In this document: positions 7,298 to 14,803 of the stretch, one piece after another | Layout of the letters: each line of letters starts with the position of its first letter | How positions within the stretch are numbered: the stretch's first letter is position 1 | Position numbers and translations under genes: made by a program | Assembly (NCBI RefSeq): GCF_003841505.1 | Contig: NZ_REGA01000009.1 | Span: forward strand, 62,001-126,000 | DNA from: Natrarchaeobius chitinivorans | GTDB lineage: Archaea > Halobacteriota > Halobacteria > Halobacteriales > Natrialbaceae | Length of the DNA stretch: 64,000 nt | Reading direction: 5' to 3' | The notes under the pieces: generated by a model | Database searches by the model: none | What the model saw: only the letters and a program-made list of their open reading frames with translations | Told to the model about the DNA's origin: nothing

Positions 7298-8326
7298 TTA
7301 CGAGCCGAGATCGACGTCCAGGCCGTGTTCGTCGGCGACGTCCTCGAGCGTCGACACCGCCTGATCGGCGAGTTCGTCCCCCGGTTCGAGGGGGTCTCTC
7401 CCGTCGAACGTTTCGTGGACGATCGCGACGCTGTCGGCGAGGACATCCAGTCCGTACCCCCCCTCGAGGACGAACGCGAGCGCGGCGTCGGTTTCGTCGG
7501 CGACCGTTCGCATCCGGTCGGTCATCAGCGCGTACGCCTCCGTCGACAGTCGAATCCGCGAGATCGGATCGTGGCGGTGTGCATCGAAGCCCGCGCTGAC
7601 GATCACCAGGTCCGGATCGAACGCGTCGAACGCGGCGGCGATCGGTCCTTCGACCGCCGCGAGATACTCGACGTCGTCGGTTCCGGCCGGCATCGGGACG
7701 TTCATCGTCGTCCCCGCACCGTCTCCGTCGCCGGTTTCGTCGATCTCGCCGGTCCCCGGATACAGCCCCTGTTCGTGAATCGAGACGAAGTAGACGTCGT
7801 CGCGGTCGTAGAAGACGTCTTGAGTCCCGTTACCGTGGTGGACGTCCCAGTCGATGATCGCAACCCGATCGACGTCGTACTCCCCGGAATCGAGCGCGTG
7901 CTGGGCGGCGACGGCAGCGTTGTTCACGAAGCAAAACCCCATCGCGTCGTCGGCAACGGCGTGGTGGCCCGGCGGACGGCCGAGCGAAAACGGCGTCTTC
8001 CGGCCGTCGTCGCCGTCGAGTGCCGCCTCGACGGCCCAGCAAGCGAGTCCCGCGCTGTGTCGGATCGCGTCCCACGTCCCCTCGCTTGCGGTCGTATCCG
8101 GGTCCCAGTTTCCGCCGCCGTCCGCACAGAACTCCTCGAGAGCGTCGACGTACTCCGGATCGTGGACGGCTTCGATCTGTTCTGCGGTGCAGGGGTCGGC
8201 CGCGACGTACTCGACGCCGTGTTTTTTCTTCAGCCGCTCCCGAATCGCCCGAAGTCGGTCTGCCGTCTCGGGATGACGCGGACCGGGATCGTGTGCGAGA
8301 CATGTCTCGCTGTAGCCGAATTGCAT
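7298..8326 (-). CDS. Histone deacetylase family protein
   Basis: A 342-residue arginase/deacetylase-fold enzyme of the HDAC/AcuC/acetylpolyamine amidohydrolase family. Zn and catalytic residues are visible in RPPGHHAV, IIDWDVHHGNGTQ and VSAGFDAH, followed by LEGGYGLDVLADSV. The ATG at 8326 lies one base after the stop of the histone gene, so the two form a tight operon. This pairing suggests deacetylation of a chromatin protein, but acetyl-lysine on other proteins or acetylpolyamines are equally possible substrates. The protein is complete and of normal length. Confidence 0.92.
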   Translation of the reverse strand: MQFGYSETCLAHDPGPRHPETADRLRAIRERLKKKHGVEYVAADPCTAEQIEAVHDPEYVDALEEFCADGGGNWDPDTTASEGTWDAIRHSAGLACWAVEAALDGDDGRKTPFSLGRPPGHHAVADDAMGFCFVNNAAVAAQHALDSGEYDVDRVAIIDWDVHHGNGTQDVFYDRDDVYFVSIHEQGLYPGTGEIDETGDGDGAGTTMNVPMPAGTDDVEYLAAVEGPIAAAFDAFDPDLVIVSAGFDAHRHDPISRIRLSTEAYALMTDRMRTVADETDAALAFVLEGGYGLDVLADSVAIVHETFDGRDPLEPGDELADQAVSTLEDVADEHGLDVDLGS

Positions 8327-8327
8327 C

Positions 8328-8759
8328 TCACTCGAACAGCGAAAAGTACGTCTCGATGTCGTCGTCGATGATCGTCCGACGGTCGGCGTGTCGTGCGAGA
8401 ATCGCCGCCGCCTGCGCGACGTTGTCGGCGTAATCCTCGAGAATGTCGGCGAGCGCGATTCGCGCGTCCATCGAGACCCGATACTGATCGTCGATCTCCA
8501 GTCGTGCGATGCGGTCGACCGGGGCGACCGGTAACTCGAGGTCGTCCTTGTCGATCACCGTCTCGACGCCAAAATCAGCGGCCATCAGCGTCTTTCGCCC
8601 GTCCGCAGTCGCCCGCTGTGCGGCGTCGGTCGCGAGATCGCTCCCGTGGCGTTGTATTCTCGCTGCGAGTTCCTTCGACGCGTCGGCACTCACCCGAAGA
8701 TCGCCCGCGTTCCGCCGGATTATCGTGTCCACCGGGGCGAACGGGAGTTCGACGTTCAT
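8328..8759 (-). CDS. hstA: Archaeal histone, tandem histone-fold fusion
   Basis: A 143-residue protein made of two histone folds in tandem, as in haloarchaeal HstA. The first half (LPFAPVDTIIRRNAGDLRVS...) and second half (LPVAPVDRIARLEIDDQYRVS...) start with the same LP-APVD-I-R pattern, so the protein can form an intramolecular pseudo-dimer. It is acidic, as expected for a halophile, and in haloarchaea may act more as a regulator than as bulk packaging protein. It is followed after one base by the histone deacetylase gene. Confidence 0.93.
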   Translation of the reverse strand: MNVELPFAPVDTIIRRNAGDLRVSADASKELAARIQRHGSDLATDAAQRATADGRKTLMAADFGVETVIDKDDLELPVAPVDRIARLEIDDQYRVSMDARIALADILEDYADNVAQAAAILARHADRRTIIDDDIETYFSLFE

Positions 8760-8824
8760 ACCATGATACGCGAAGCTAACTCCCTTAACGCTTTTCCTAG
8801 GCGTTCATCGAGGTCGCTGGTCGA

Positions 8825-8907
8825 CTCACTCGGTCCGGTGAATCGCTCCTGGGGGACCGGGAACCATCCCAGGTCCCGCCGAGAAACCGCACCGGGGATC
8901 CGTATCA
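8825..8907 (-). repeat. Degenerate family C element at the RPA stop codon
   Basis: The right end is CCGTATCA (8900-8907) and a possible degenerate left end TCACTCGG starts at 8825, giving about 83 bp. The final TCA (8905-8907) is the TGA stop codon of the RPA gene on the minus strand. The interior has diverged, so only the end sequence and spacing support the call. Confidence 0.45.
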
Positions 8908-10377
8908 GAAGACGTCACTCGCTTCGAGGCGTCCGTCGGAGATGACTCCCCTGACCGTTAGCTCCTCGCCCAGGCCGACGTCGGCGTCGGTCTCGACGCT
9001 CATCGTCGTCTCGCCGTCGTCGAGGACGACCGGATCGCCAGCCTGCACGACGACCCCGGTGAACTCGAGTTCCTCGCCGTCTCCCGGTTCGGTCGCGTCA
9101 GTTACGGCCGAATCGGCGTCGGCTTCGACGCCACTCGAGTCGCCTCCGTCTCCGGACGCGTTCGCCCCCTGGGAGTCGACGTCGGTCGAAGAACCACCGT
9201 CGTCGTCCGAAAACGCCGAGAGTCCCTCGTTTTCGGCCCGGTCGTCCGCGTCGCCGCCGGCCTCCCCCGGACTGTCGGATTCGAGGATCGTGACCGTCGA
9301 CTGCCAGCCTGCGGAGGCCTCGAGGTCGTCCTGCCAGCCGTCTTTGATCTCGACGTCGCCCAGCGCGACCTCGTCGCCGGGGCCGACGTCGACGTCGGCC
9401 TTCTCACTCCACAGTGCCACACGGATGTCGTCGGTCGCGTCCTGTACCCGGATGTTTCGAACCTGCCCCTCGGAGCCGTCGTCGCGGTCGAAGGTCCGTT
9501 TCGGGTCCGCAGAGCGGACGACTCCCGCGATATCGACCGTCTGACCGATCTCGAGGTCCTCGATCGGCGTGCTCTCGGGGACGTACTCGACGTCCTCGTC
9601 GACTTCCTCGATCGCCCCGCGGTTGCCGACGTGGAGTTCGAGGCTCCCGTCGCGGTCCTTGACGTAGCCGTCGATCACCTCGACCGTCGTTTCGGGGTCG
9701 ATCTCCTCGGCGGTATCGGCCTGCTCGTCCCACAGGGTTACGCGAACGCGGCCGGTCGAATCGCCCAGCACGAGGTTCGACACTTTTCCCTCGGAGCCGT
9801 CGTCGCGGTCGAACGTTCGAACGCTGTCGGTGTCGAGTACGAGACCGACGAGGTTGACGTTCGAGAGGCCGAGCGAGAGGTTCTCGACGGTGTGGGTGTC
9901 GGCCACCTGTACGTCGATCTTCGTGTCGTCGTCCGGTTCGACGTCGTCGACGCTGACCTCGACCCCCGAAAACCCCTCCTTGGGGCGGCCCTTGATTCTG
10001 AGCACCTGCCCCTCCTCGAGTTCCTCGATCGCGGCTTCGGCGTGTTCGTCCCAGAACGCCGCGCGCACGGAACCGGTTTCGTCCGCGACCTCGACGTTGA
10101 CGACGCGGCCGTCCTCGTCCTCGCCGTCGCGCTCGAACGTTCGAACCTCGCCGATCGACACCACCTTGGCGACGAACTTCGCTTCCTCCATTCCGGGCTC
10201 GATGTCGGCGATGCCGCCAACCTCGCTCTCGCCGACCTCGTGAGCGACGAGCATCGCCGCCGTCTCCTCGTCCGCGAGTCCACCCATCTGCTCGACTTTC
10301 GCCTCGACGGCCTCGCGAAACTCCTCGAGAGAAACGTCGGCCTCGAGGTCCTCGTAGACGCCCTCGATGTCGCTCAT
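8905..10377 (-). CDS. Multi-OB-fold RPA-type single-stranded DNA-binding protein
   Basis: A 490-residue RPA-like protein with at least three OB folds. Each carries a near-identical core: VRTFERDGEDEDGRVVNVEV, VRTFDRDDGSEGKVSNLVLG and KRTFDRDDGSEGQVRNIRVQ, followed by an ALW/TLWDE strand. An acidic, Ser/Gly-rich linker (roughly 395-450) joins a small C-terminal OB-like domain. It binds ssDNA in replication, recombination and repair. The ATG at 10377 (MSDIEGVYEDLEADV) is preferred to an in-frame ATG five codons upstream. Its TGA stop is part of the terminal TGATACGG of a family C repeat. It lies about 145 bp upstream of hstA on the same strand. Confidence 0.9.
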   Translation of the reverse strand: MSDIEGVYEDLEADVSLEEFREAVEAKVEQMGGLADEETAAMLVAHEVGESEVGGIADIEPGMEEAKFVAKVVSIGEVRTFERDGEDEDGRVVNVEVADETGSVRAAFWDEHAEAAIEELEEGQVLRIKGRPKEGFSGVEVSVDDVEPDDDTKIDVQVADTHTVENLSLGLSNVNLVGLVLDTDSVRTFDRDDGSEGKVSNLVLGDSTGRVRVTLWDEQADTAEEIDPETTVEVIDGYVKDRDGSLELHVGNRGAIEEVDEDVEYVPESTPIEDLEIGQTVDIAGVVRSADPKRTFDRDDGSEGQVRNIRVQDATDDIRVALWSEKADVDVGPGDEVALGDVEIKDGWQDDLEASAGWQSTVTILESDSPGEAGGDADDRAENEGLSAFSDDDGGSSTDVDSQGANASGDGGDSSGVEADADSAVTDATEPGDGEELEFTGVVVQAGDPVVLDDGETTMSVETDADVGLGEELTVRGVISDGRLEASDVF

Positions 10378-10580
10378 TCTATGCTCGTGCATGCATAGCC
10401 CGCGCATAAGCGTTGTCCATTCGTCCCGCTCGAGGCGAGTTTCGATCCGGCGTATCGATCGATGTCGACCGTCTCGAGGCACCGTGGACTCCGTCCGAGG
10501 TCATACCACCGCTGGCCCCCCGATCGTATAAAAACCCGTGTGTCGGCCGACGACGATGTTCACGGCGGGTTCGAAAGGGC

Positions 10581-10587
10581 TTTAATA
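10581..10587 (+). promoter_or_regulatory. Box A (TATA) of tRNA-Arg
   Basis: TTTAATA lies 24-30 bases before the 5' end of the mature tRNA at 10611, the usual position of an archaeal TATA box for a tRNA transcribed with a very short leader. A second TATA-like TATAAAAA lies at 10528-10535; its role is unknown. Confidence 0.5.
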
Positions 10588-10610
10588 CTGACCCGGCTAC
10601 GAGTAGATGA

Positions 10611-10683
10611 GTCCTGATAGGGTAGTGGACTATCCTCTTGGCTTGCGGAGCCAGGGACCGGAGTTCAAATCTCCGTCAGGACG
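10611..10683 (+). tRNA. tRNA-Arg (anticodon GCG)
   Basis: The cloverleaf has acceptor GTCCTGA/TCAGGAC, a D arm with AGTGGACT, anticodon stem TTGGC/GCCAG (one T-G pair) with loop TTGCGGA (anticodon GCG), variable loop GGAC and T arm CGGAG TTCAAAT CTCCG. The discriminator is G and CCA is not encoded. No intron is seen. Direct and inverted fragments of its 3' half recur just downstream. Confidence 0.93.
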
Positions 10684-10860
10684 CTCACTTCTTGCGAGGG
10701 CTTCGCGTTGCTCAGCCCTCGCTGCGCCGTTCGCGTCCTGACGTGCCCAACGCTCACTGCGTTCGCGTTGGACTCCGTCAGGACGTTTTCACCGACACAA
10801 CAACGCCGAGCGTAGCGAGGCGTCCGTGTCGGTGAAAACTCCTCCGGAGATTTGAGCAGA
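10684..10860. repeat. Array of hairpins and tRNA-Arg 3'-end fragments
   Basis: Three hairpins follow the tRNA: GCGAGGGCT/AGCCCTCGC (10694-10702, 10714-10722), CCAACGC/GCGTTGG (10747-10753, 10765-10771) and TTTTCACCGACAC/GTGTCGGTGAAAA (10786-10798, 10826-10838). Between them CTCCGTCAGGACG recurs (from about 10773), a copy of the tRNA 3' end. CGGAGATTTGA near 10846 is an inverted piece of the T arm. This looks like an integration hotspot scar. The stretch 10861-11189 contains no recognisable gene. Confidence 0.55.
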
Positions 10861-11189
10861 CGAGTCGCAGCCCGGGAAGCGAATGAAGTGAGCGACCCGG
10901 AACGCCTCGGCGAGTCACAGCCCGCACAGACGAGCGCAGCGAGCAACGGAAGTGAGATTCGTGGACCGGCTGACGAGTGTGAAACAGACCCTTTTCCAAC
11001 AGTATTTTGATACTAATCGGGTTTAGAACGGGCTTTCTCTCTATTGGACAGCTGTATTCGTGGAGCCGCAGACGGATCGCGGCTCCACTGGAAATGAGTA
11101 CGATACACCGACAGTGATGGACAATAACCCGTCTCAGACCGGGTTGATGACCGGACGAGCACCGAAACCTCGTTTCGTCGGCATCCGAC

Positions 11190-11275
11190 TCATACGGAGT
11201 GCTGTAACTGTTTACCGGCGCACCCGCGACCAGGGCGGCGGGTGCGCCGGTAAGGACGTACAGCAAACCGTATCA
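11190..11275. repeat. Family C element, copy 1
   Basis: An 86-bp near-palindrome with ends TCATACGG and CCGTATCA and a 14-bp perfect central stem (ACCGGCGCACCCGC at 11214-11227 with its complement at 11238-11251). Unlike most copies, its CCGTATCA end does not abut a convincing gene. A weak 77-codon minus-strand frame does end on this TGA. Confidence 0.85.
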
Positions 11276-11504
11276 CGTGTCGGGGGTGATAACCGATTCC
11301 GTTCTCGTGTATTCTACCCACCAGCTTGCCCCTCGTCGATCACGTGTCCGCTCGAGGGCGTCGGTATCGACCACGGATACTATCGATACTGGCAACGAAC
11401 CTATACTTTCGATACCTCGAGTCGCAATAGCGACGCTGTACGTAAAGCGGGGCGGACTGTACGCTGATGTGAACAAATGCATACGTCCGCCTCGAGTGTC
11501 GTAC

Positions 11505-12440
11505 ATGACTGGCGTCGATTCGATTCGCGTCGGGGTGCTGGCGGAGCCGTATCTCTACGAGTGGCAGGTGCGTGCACTGACACAACTGAAGGACGAACCC
11601 GGTGTGGACGTTCCGCTGGTCGTCACCGACGCGAGCAGTGGGGACGCCAAAGCGGAGTCGTGGAACGTCAAGAAGCGAATCGGTTTCGACGACGTGACGA
11701 CGTTTCTCGACGTTTTCCGCCGGGAGAAAGCCTGGACGTTCGTCCTCGCGGCCCGAACGCTCGCCAGAGTGTTCGGCGACGATCAAACGCTCTGGCACCG
11801 TCACTCGGTCGACAACGTCGACTGTCTGTCCGACGCCGACCACCTCCCGTGTGAACCACGAACCCACGAGGGATGGAACGAACTTCCAGCGGATGTGGTC
11901 GCCAGAGTCGCCGAGGACTGCGACGTCGTCGTCCGCTTCGGGTTCGGTCTCGTCCGTGGCGAGATCCTGACCGCGCCGGAACACGGGGTGTTCAGCTTTC
12001 ATCCTGCGGACATCCGCGAGTACCGCGGCATGGGTCCTCCCGCGATCTTCCACGACGGTCGAGACCGTGCCGGATCGACGCTTCAGCGCCTCGACGAGTC
12101 GATCGACGGCGGCGAAATCGTCGCGTACGACGAGGTGAGCCTCGACGGCTGCTACACGCTCTGGGACGTCTTCGACCGACTCGCAACGGTACAGATCCGC
12201 CTTCTCGCCGATGGGATCGACAGGGTTCGCGACCCGACGTTCGAACCATGGTCCGTTCCCGATGACCGCCTCGGCGAGTTCTACGCCCGTGATACGCGTC
12301 GGACCCTTTCGTTTTCGAGTCGCGTTCTCGCGAAGAACCTCGCCGGTCGTATTCGGCGACGACTCGAGAGGGGGGCGGCGACTCCAGAACGGATCCGATC
12401 GAAGGTGGCCGTCCGTCTCCAGCAACTGAAGTGGCGATAG
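11505..12440 (+). CDS. Formyltransferase-domain protein
   Basis: A 311-residue protein with the formyl transferase (methionyl-tRNA formyltransferase/GART) fold. The best signature is the segment FSFHPADIREYRGMGPPAIF, corresponding to the family HP-x-LP-x-YRG motif, followed by LDESIDGGEIV. The N-terminal Rossmann half is divergent, so this is not a standard Met-tRNA formyltransferase; a sugar- or metabolite-N-formyltransferase role is possible. The ATG at 11505 fits the start of the fold (DSIRVGVLAEPYL). Its TAG stop (12438-12440) is the first triplet of a family B MITE, so the original C-terminus may have been longer. Confidence 0.65.
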   Translation: MTGVDSIRVGVLAEPYLYEWQVRALTQLKDEPGVDVPLVVTDASSGDAKAESWNVKKRIGFDDVTTFLDVFRREKAWTFVLAARTLARVFGDDQTLWHRHSVDNVDCLSDADHLPCEPRTHEGWNELPADVVARVAEDCDVVVRFGFGLVRGEILTAPEHGVFSFHPADIREYRGMGPPAIFHDGRDRAGSTLQRLDESIDGGEIVAYDEVSLDGCYTLWDVFDRLATVQIRLLADGIDRVRDPTFEPWSVPDDRLGEFYARDTRRTLSFSSRVLAKNLAGRIRRRLERGAATPERIRSKVAVRLQQLKWR

Positions 12441-12523
12441 TACCCTCCCAAGCGTCGACTGCTGAGCGAAATCGGGCCACACCGCAGTATTTCGCTCAGC
12501 AGTGCAGGCTTGGGACGCCACTA
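12438..12523. mobile_element. MITE family B, copy 2
   Basis: Eighty-six bp, TAGTACCCTCCCAAGC...GGACGCCACTA, in the same orientation as the copy at 5534-5619. Its first three bases are the stop codon of the formyltransferase-like gene. The outer flanks (GA and GC) show no obvious target duplication. Confidence 0.85.
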
Positions 12524-12658
12524 GCGGGACACGCTTGCGGCGTCGGGCGTGACCCACTCGGTCGGCGTTCCCGTCGAATACGGCGTTCGTGGGTCGGGAG
12601 CGGGAGTGCGTCCGTCGATCACAAAACTCATCAGGACACGTTAGCGATCGATAACGAA

Positions 12659-13861
12659 ATGCCCTCCAGACGCGACCTCCTCCTCGGGGTCGGAGCGACC
12701 AGCGCCGCGGCTGTCGCTGGCTGTCTCGGACGCCGTTCCCCGGATCCTGGCACCGACGATAGCTACACGTGGACGACCACCGGCGCGGACCTCCGGAACT
12801 CGAGGACGATCGCCGACGGCGTCGCACCGCGGGACGATCCGTCGGTCGAGCGCCGGGTCGACCTCGAGTCCGCTGGCGCTGCCGGTGAACCGATCGTGAC
12901 CGACGACGCCGTCCTGATAAATACCGGCATGGACGTCGTCGCGTTCGACCGGGAGACGATGGAGCGGCGGTGGTCGATCGATCCCGAGAACGACCTCTAC
13001 TCGTATCGTGGCGCGCCGACGGTGTTCGAGGACACCGCGTACGTCCCGGAGCGGCGAACGCTCGCCGCGAGAGACCTGGAGACCGGCGACGCCGACTGGT
13101 CGTACGAACTCGAGGGCGTGATCAGCCACGGCTCCCTGACGGTGACGGATACGGACGACGGCCGGGTCTACGTGGCCGGTGGCAACGCCGTTCACGCACT
13201 CGATGCGAACACTGGCGACCACCTGTGGGAACAGGAACTGCTCGGGGTCGCGCGATACGCGCTCGCGAAGTACGCCGACTGGCTGTTCGTTCCGACGAGA
13301 GGCGGCGAACTGTACCGGATCAATCGATGGGAGGGTGACGTCGAGTGGCGACGGACGATCGAGGCGGGTATCTCGAGCGCGCCGATCGTTCTGACGTCGG
13401 AGGATCGGCGGACCGGCCACGGGGTCGCCGTCGCGGGCGGAGATGGCTCCGTCATCTACTACGATATGCGCGGAACCCGGGAGTGGCGAACCGAAACCCG
13501 CGGGTTCGGCAACGACGGGCTCGCCATCGGCCACCGGACGGTGTTCACCCGCTCGGCGTCGACGCTGTACGCCCTCGACGCCAACGACGGGGACGAGCGG
13601 TGGCGCGTGGATCTCGGTCGCGGGTCCCGAAATCCGCCGATCGTCGTCGGCGACACGGTGTACGTCGGCGGCGACCGACTCCGTGCGATCGACGTCGACG
13701 GCGGCATCGGTATCCGATCGCTTCGGATCGGCGAAGGGCGGTTCGAACGGCAGGAGGCGGGCAACGTCGGCTACGTTACCGCAGCCGACGGGAAACTGTT
13801 CGTGACGACGCGAGTCGACCGGTTCGGCGACGACGCCGCGGAGTTGATCGTCCTCTCGTAG
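12659..13861 (+). CDS. Tat lipoprotein with PQQ-type beta-propeller
   Basis: A 400-residue exported lipoprotein. The N-terminus has a twin-arginine signal followed by a lipobox (SRRDLLLGVGATSAAAVAGC), so Cys about residue 22 is probably lipidated. The rest is a PQQ-like/pyrrolo-quinoline quinone beta-propeller with repeated blades ending in motifs such as VVAFDRETMERRW, VHALDANTGDHLWEQ and LYALDANDGDERWRV. Such proteins often bind other proteins or cofactors outside the cell; PQQ binding is not shown. The ATG at 12659 sets the RR motif at residues 4-5. A 27-bp tandem duplication spans the stop codon. Confidence 0.8.
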   Translation: MPSRRDLLLGVGATSAAAVAGCLGRRSPDPGTDDSYTWTTTGADLRNSRTIADGVAPRDDPSVERRVDLESAGAAGEPIVTDDAVLINTGMDVVAFDRETMERRWSIDPENDLYSYRGAPTVFEDTAYVPERRTLAARDLETGDADWSYELEGVISHGSLTVTDTDDGRVYVAGGNAVHALDANTGDHLWEQELLGVARYALAKYADWLFVPTRGGELYRINRWEGDVEWRRTIEAGISSAPIVLTSEDRRTGHGVAVAGGDGSVIYYDMRGTREWRTETRGFGNDGLAIGHRTVFTRSASTLYALDANDGDERWRVDLGRGSRNPPIVVGDTVYVGGDRLRAIDVDGGIGIRSLRIGEGRFERQEAGNVGYVTAADGKLFVTTRVDRFGDDAAELIVLS

Positions 13862-13897
13862 GAGACTACGTTGATCGTCCTCTTGTAGGAGGCTATA
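13844..13897 (+). repeat. 27-bp tandem duplication spanning a stop codon
   Basis: TTGATCGTCCTCTCGTAGGA (start of unit 1, 13844-13870) recurs as 13871-13897 with four differences. The first unit contains the last codons and TAG stop of the propeller lipoprotein gene. The second holds a copied TAG triplet. Confidence 0.8.
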
Positions 13898-13991
13898 CAG
13901 AGGTCGCGGAGTCGATCGAACGCCGTCGACGTATAAGTGGGCTGGACCTGCCGGCGCTATCGTTACCTCAAGTGGGCCTCTGGGCTCGAGT

Positions 13992-14681
13992 ATGCGACTC
14001 TCAGTGCCGGGCGTCCCTGGCGTCTACTACGACACCGACACGGGAACGACCGCGATCGGCGTCGTCACGACCGCCGCCGGTCGCTACGCCCCGAAGCCGA
14101 AAGGGTACGCGATCCAGCTGCTGCCGTATCTCTGGTCGTTCGAAGTCGACTTGCGCGACGTTCCGAACGATCATCCGATCCAGTACCTCCACCCCGAAGG
14201 CGCACGGAGCCTCGGCGGGGCCGCGAGCGGACGCGGGGGCAAACAGGCCGGCGACGAACTCGAGTCTGTCCTCCGGTTCGTCTGGTCGGTAAACCGGGAA
14301 CTCGAGTCGGCGACGAACCAGCTGATCGGCCGGCCGGAGCGCCACGACGGCGTCGTCATCGAGATCGACGACGGACGCGTCGGCGTCGACGGCGAGCAAC
14401 TCGAGACCGCCGAGTTCGACGTCGACGCGGGTTCCGAGAGGGCCACGCAGATCGAAATCGACGATGCGGACGAGGACGCCGGTTCGACCGGCGGGAACCG
14501 GAATACCGATCCGAGCGACGCGGGCAAGGACGTTGACAACGGTCTCGAGGACCCAGGCGAAGACGTCGACGACGCCTTCGAGGACGGCGAGGCTGACGAC
14601 AACGGCGGCGACGACGGCCTCGAGGACGCGGGATTCGACGACCACGATTCGGACGAGTTCGACACCGGCGGCGAACTATAG
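13992..14681 (+). CDS. Haloarchaeal protein of unknown function with acidic tail
   Basis: A 229-residue protein. Residues 1-145 form a compact domain (MRLSVPGVPGVYYDTDTG, later LLPYLWSFEVDLRDVP and SVLRFVWSVNRELESATNQL). The last 80 residues are a low-complexity Asp/Gly/Glu tail. There is no signal peptide or membrane segment. The TAG stop at 14679-14681 is supplied by the left end of a family B MITE. Removing the MITE and one TA leaves the frame open, so the tail may once have continued. The function is not recognised. Confidence 0.7.
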   Translation: MRLSVPGVPGVYYDTDTGTTAIGVVTTAAGRYAPKPKGYAIQLLPYLWSFEVDLRDVPNDHPIQYLHPEGARSLGGAASGRGGKQAGDELESVLRFVWSVNRELESATNQLIGRPERHDGVVIEIDDGRVGVDGEQLETAEFDVDAGSERATQIEIDDADEDAGSTGGNRNTDPSDAGKDVDNGLEDPGEDVDDAFEDGEADDNGGDDGLEDAGFDDHDSDEFDTGGEL

Positions 14682-14764
14682 TGGCGTCCCAAGCCTGCAC
14701 TGCTGAGCGAAATCACGCCGTGTGGTCCGATTTCGCTCAGCAGCCGACGCTTGGGAGGGTACTA
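14679..14764. mobile_element. MITE family B, copy 3 (inverted)
   Basis: Eighty-six bp, inverted relative to copies 1 and 2, flanked by TA on both sides (14677-14678 and 14765-14766), consistent with a TA target duplication. The left end gives the TAG stop of the upstream acidic protein. The right end lies 39 bp from the stop of the convergent P450 gene. Confidence 0.88.
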
Positions 14765-14803
14765 TAGCTGTTACCGATCAGAACCGACGGGTACACTCGA
14801 GGA

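Noticed and set aside
11273-11506. A 77-codon minus-strand frame ending on the TGA of family C copy 1
   Set aside because: It would extend the stop-codon pattern, but the protein has no recognisable features and overlaps the start region of the formyltransferase-like gene.
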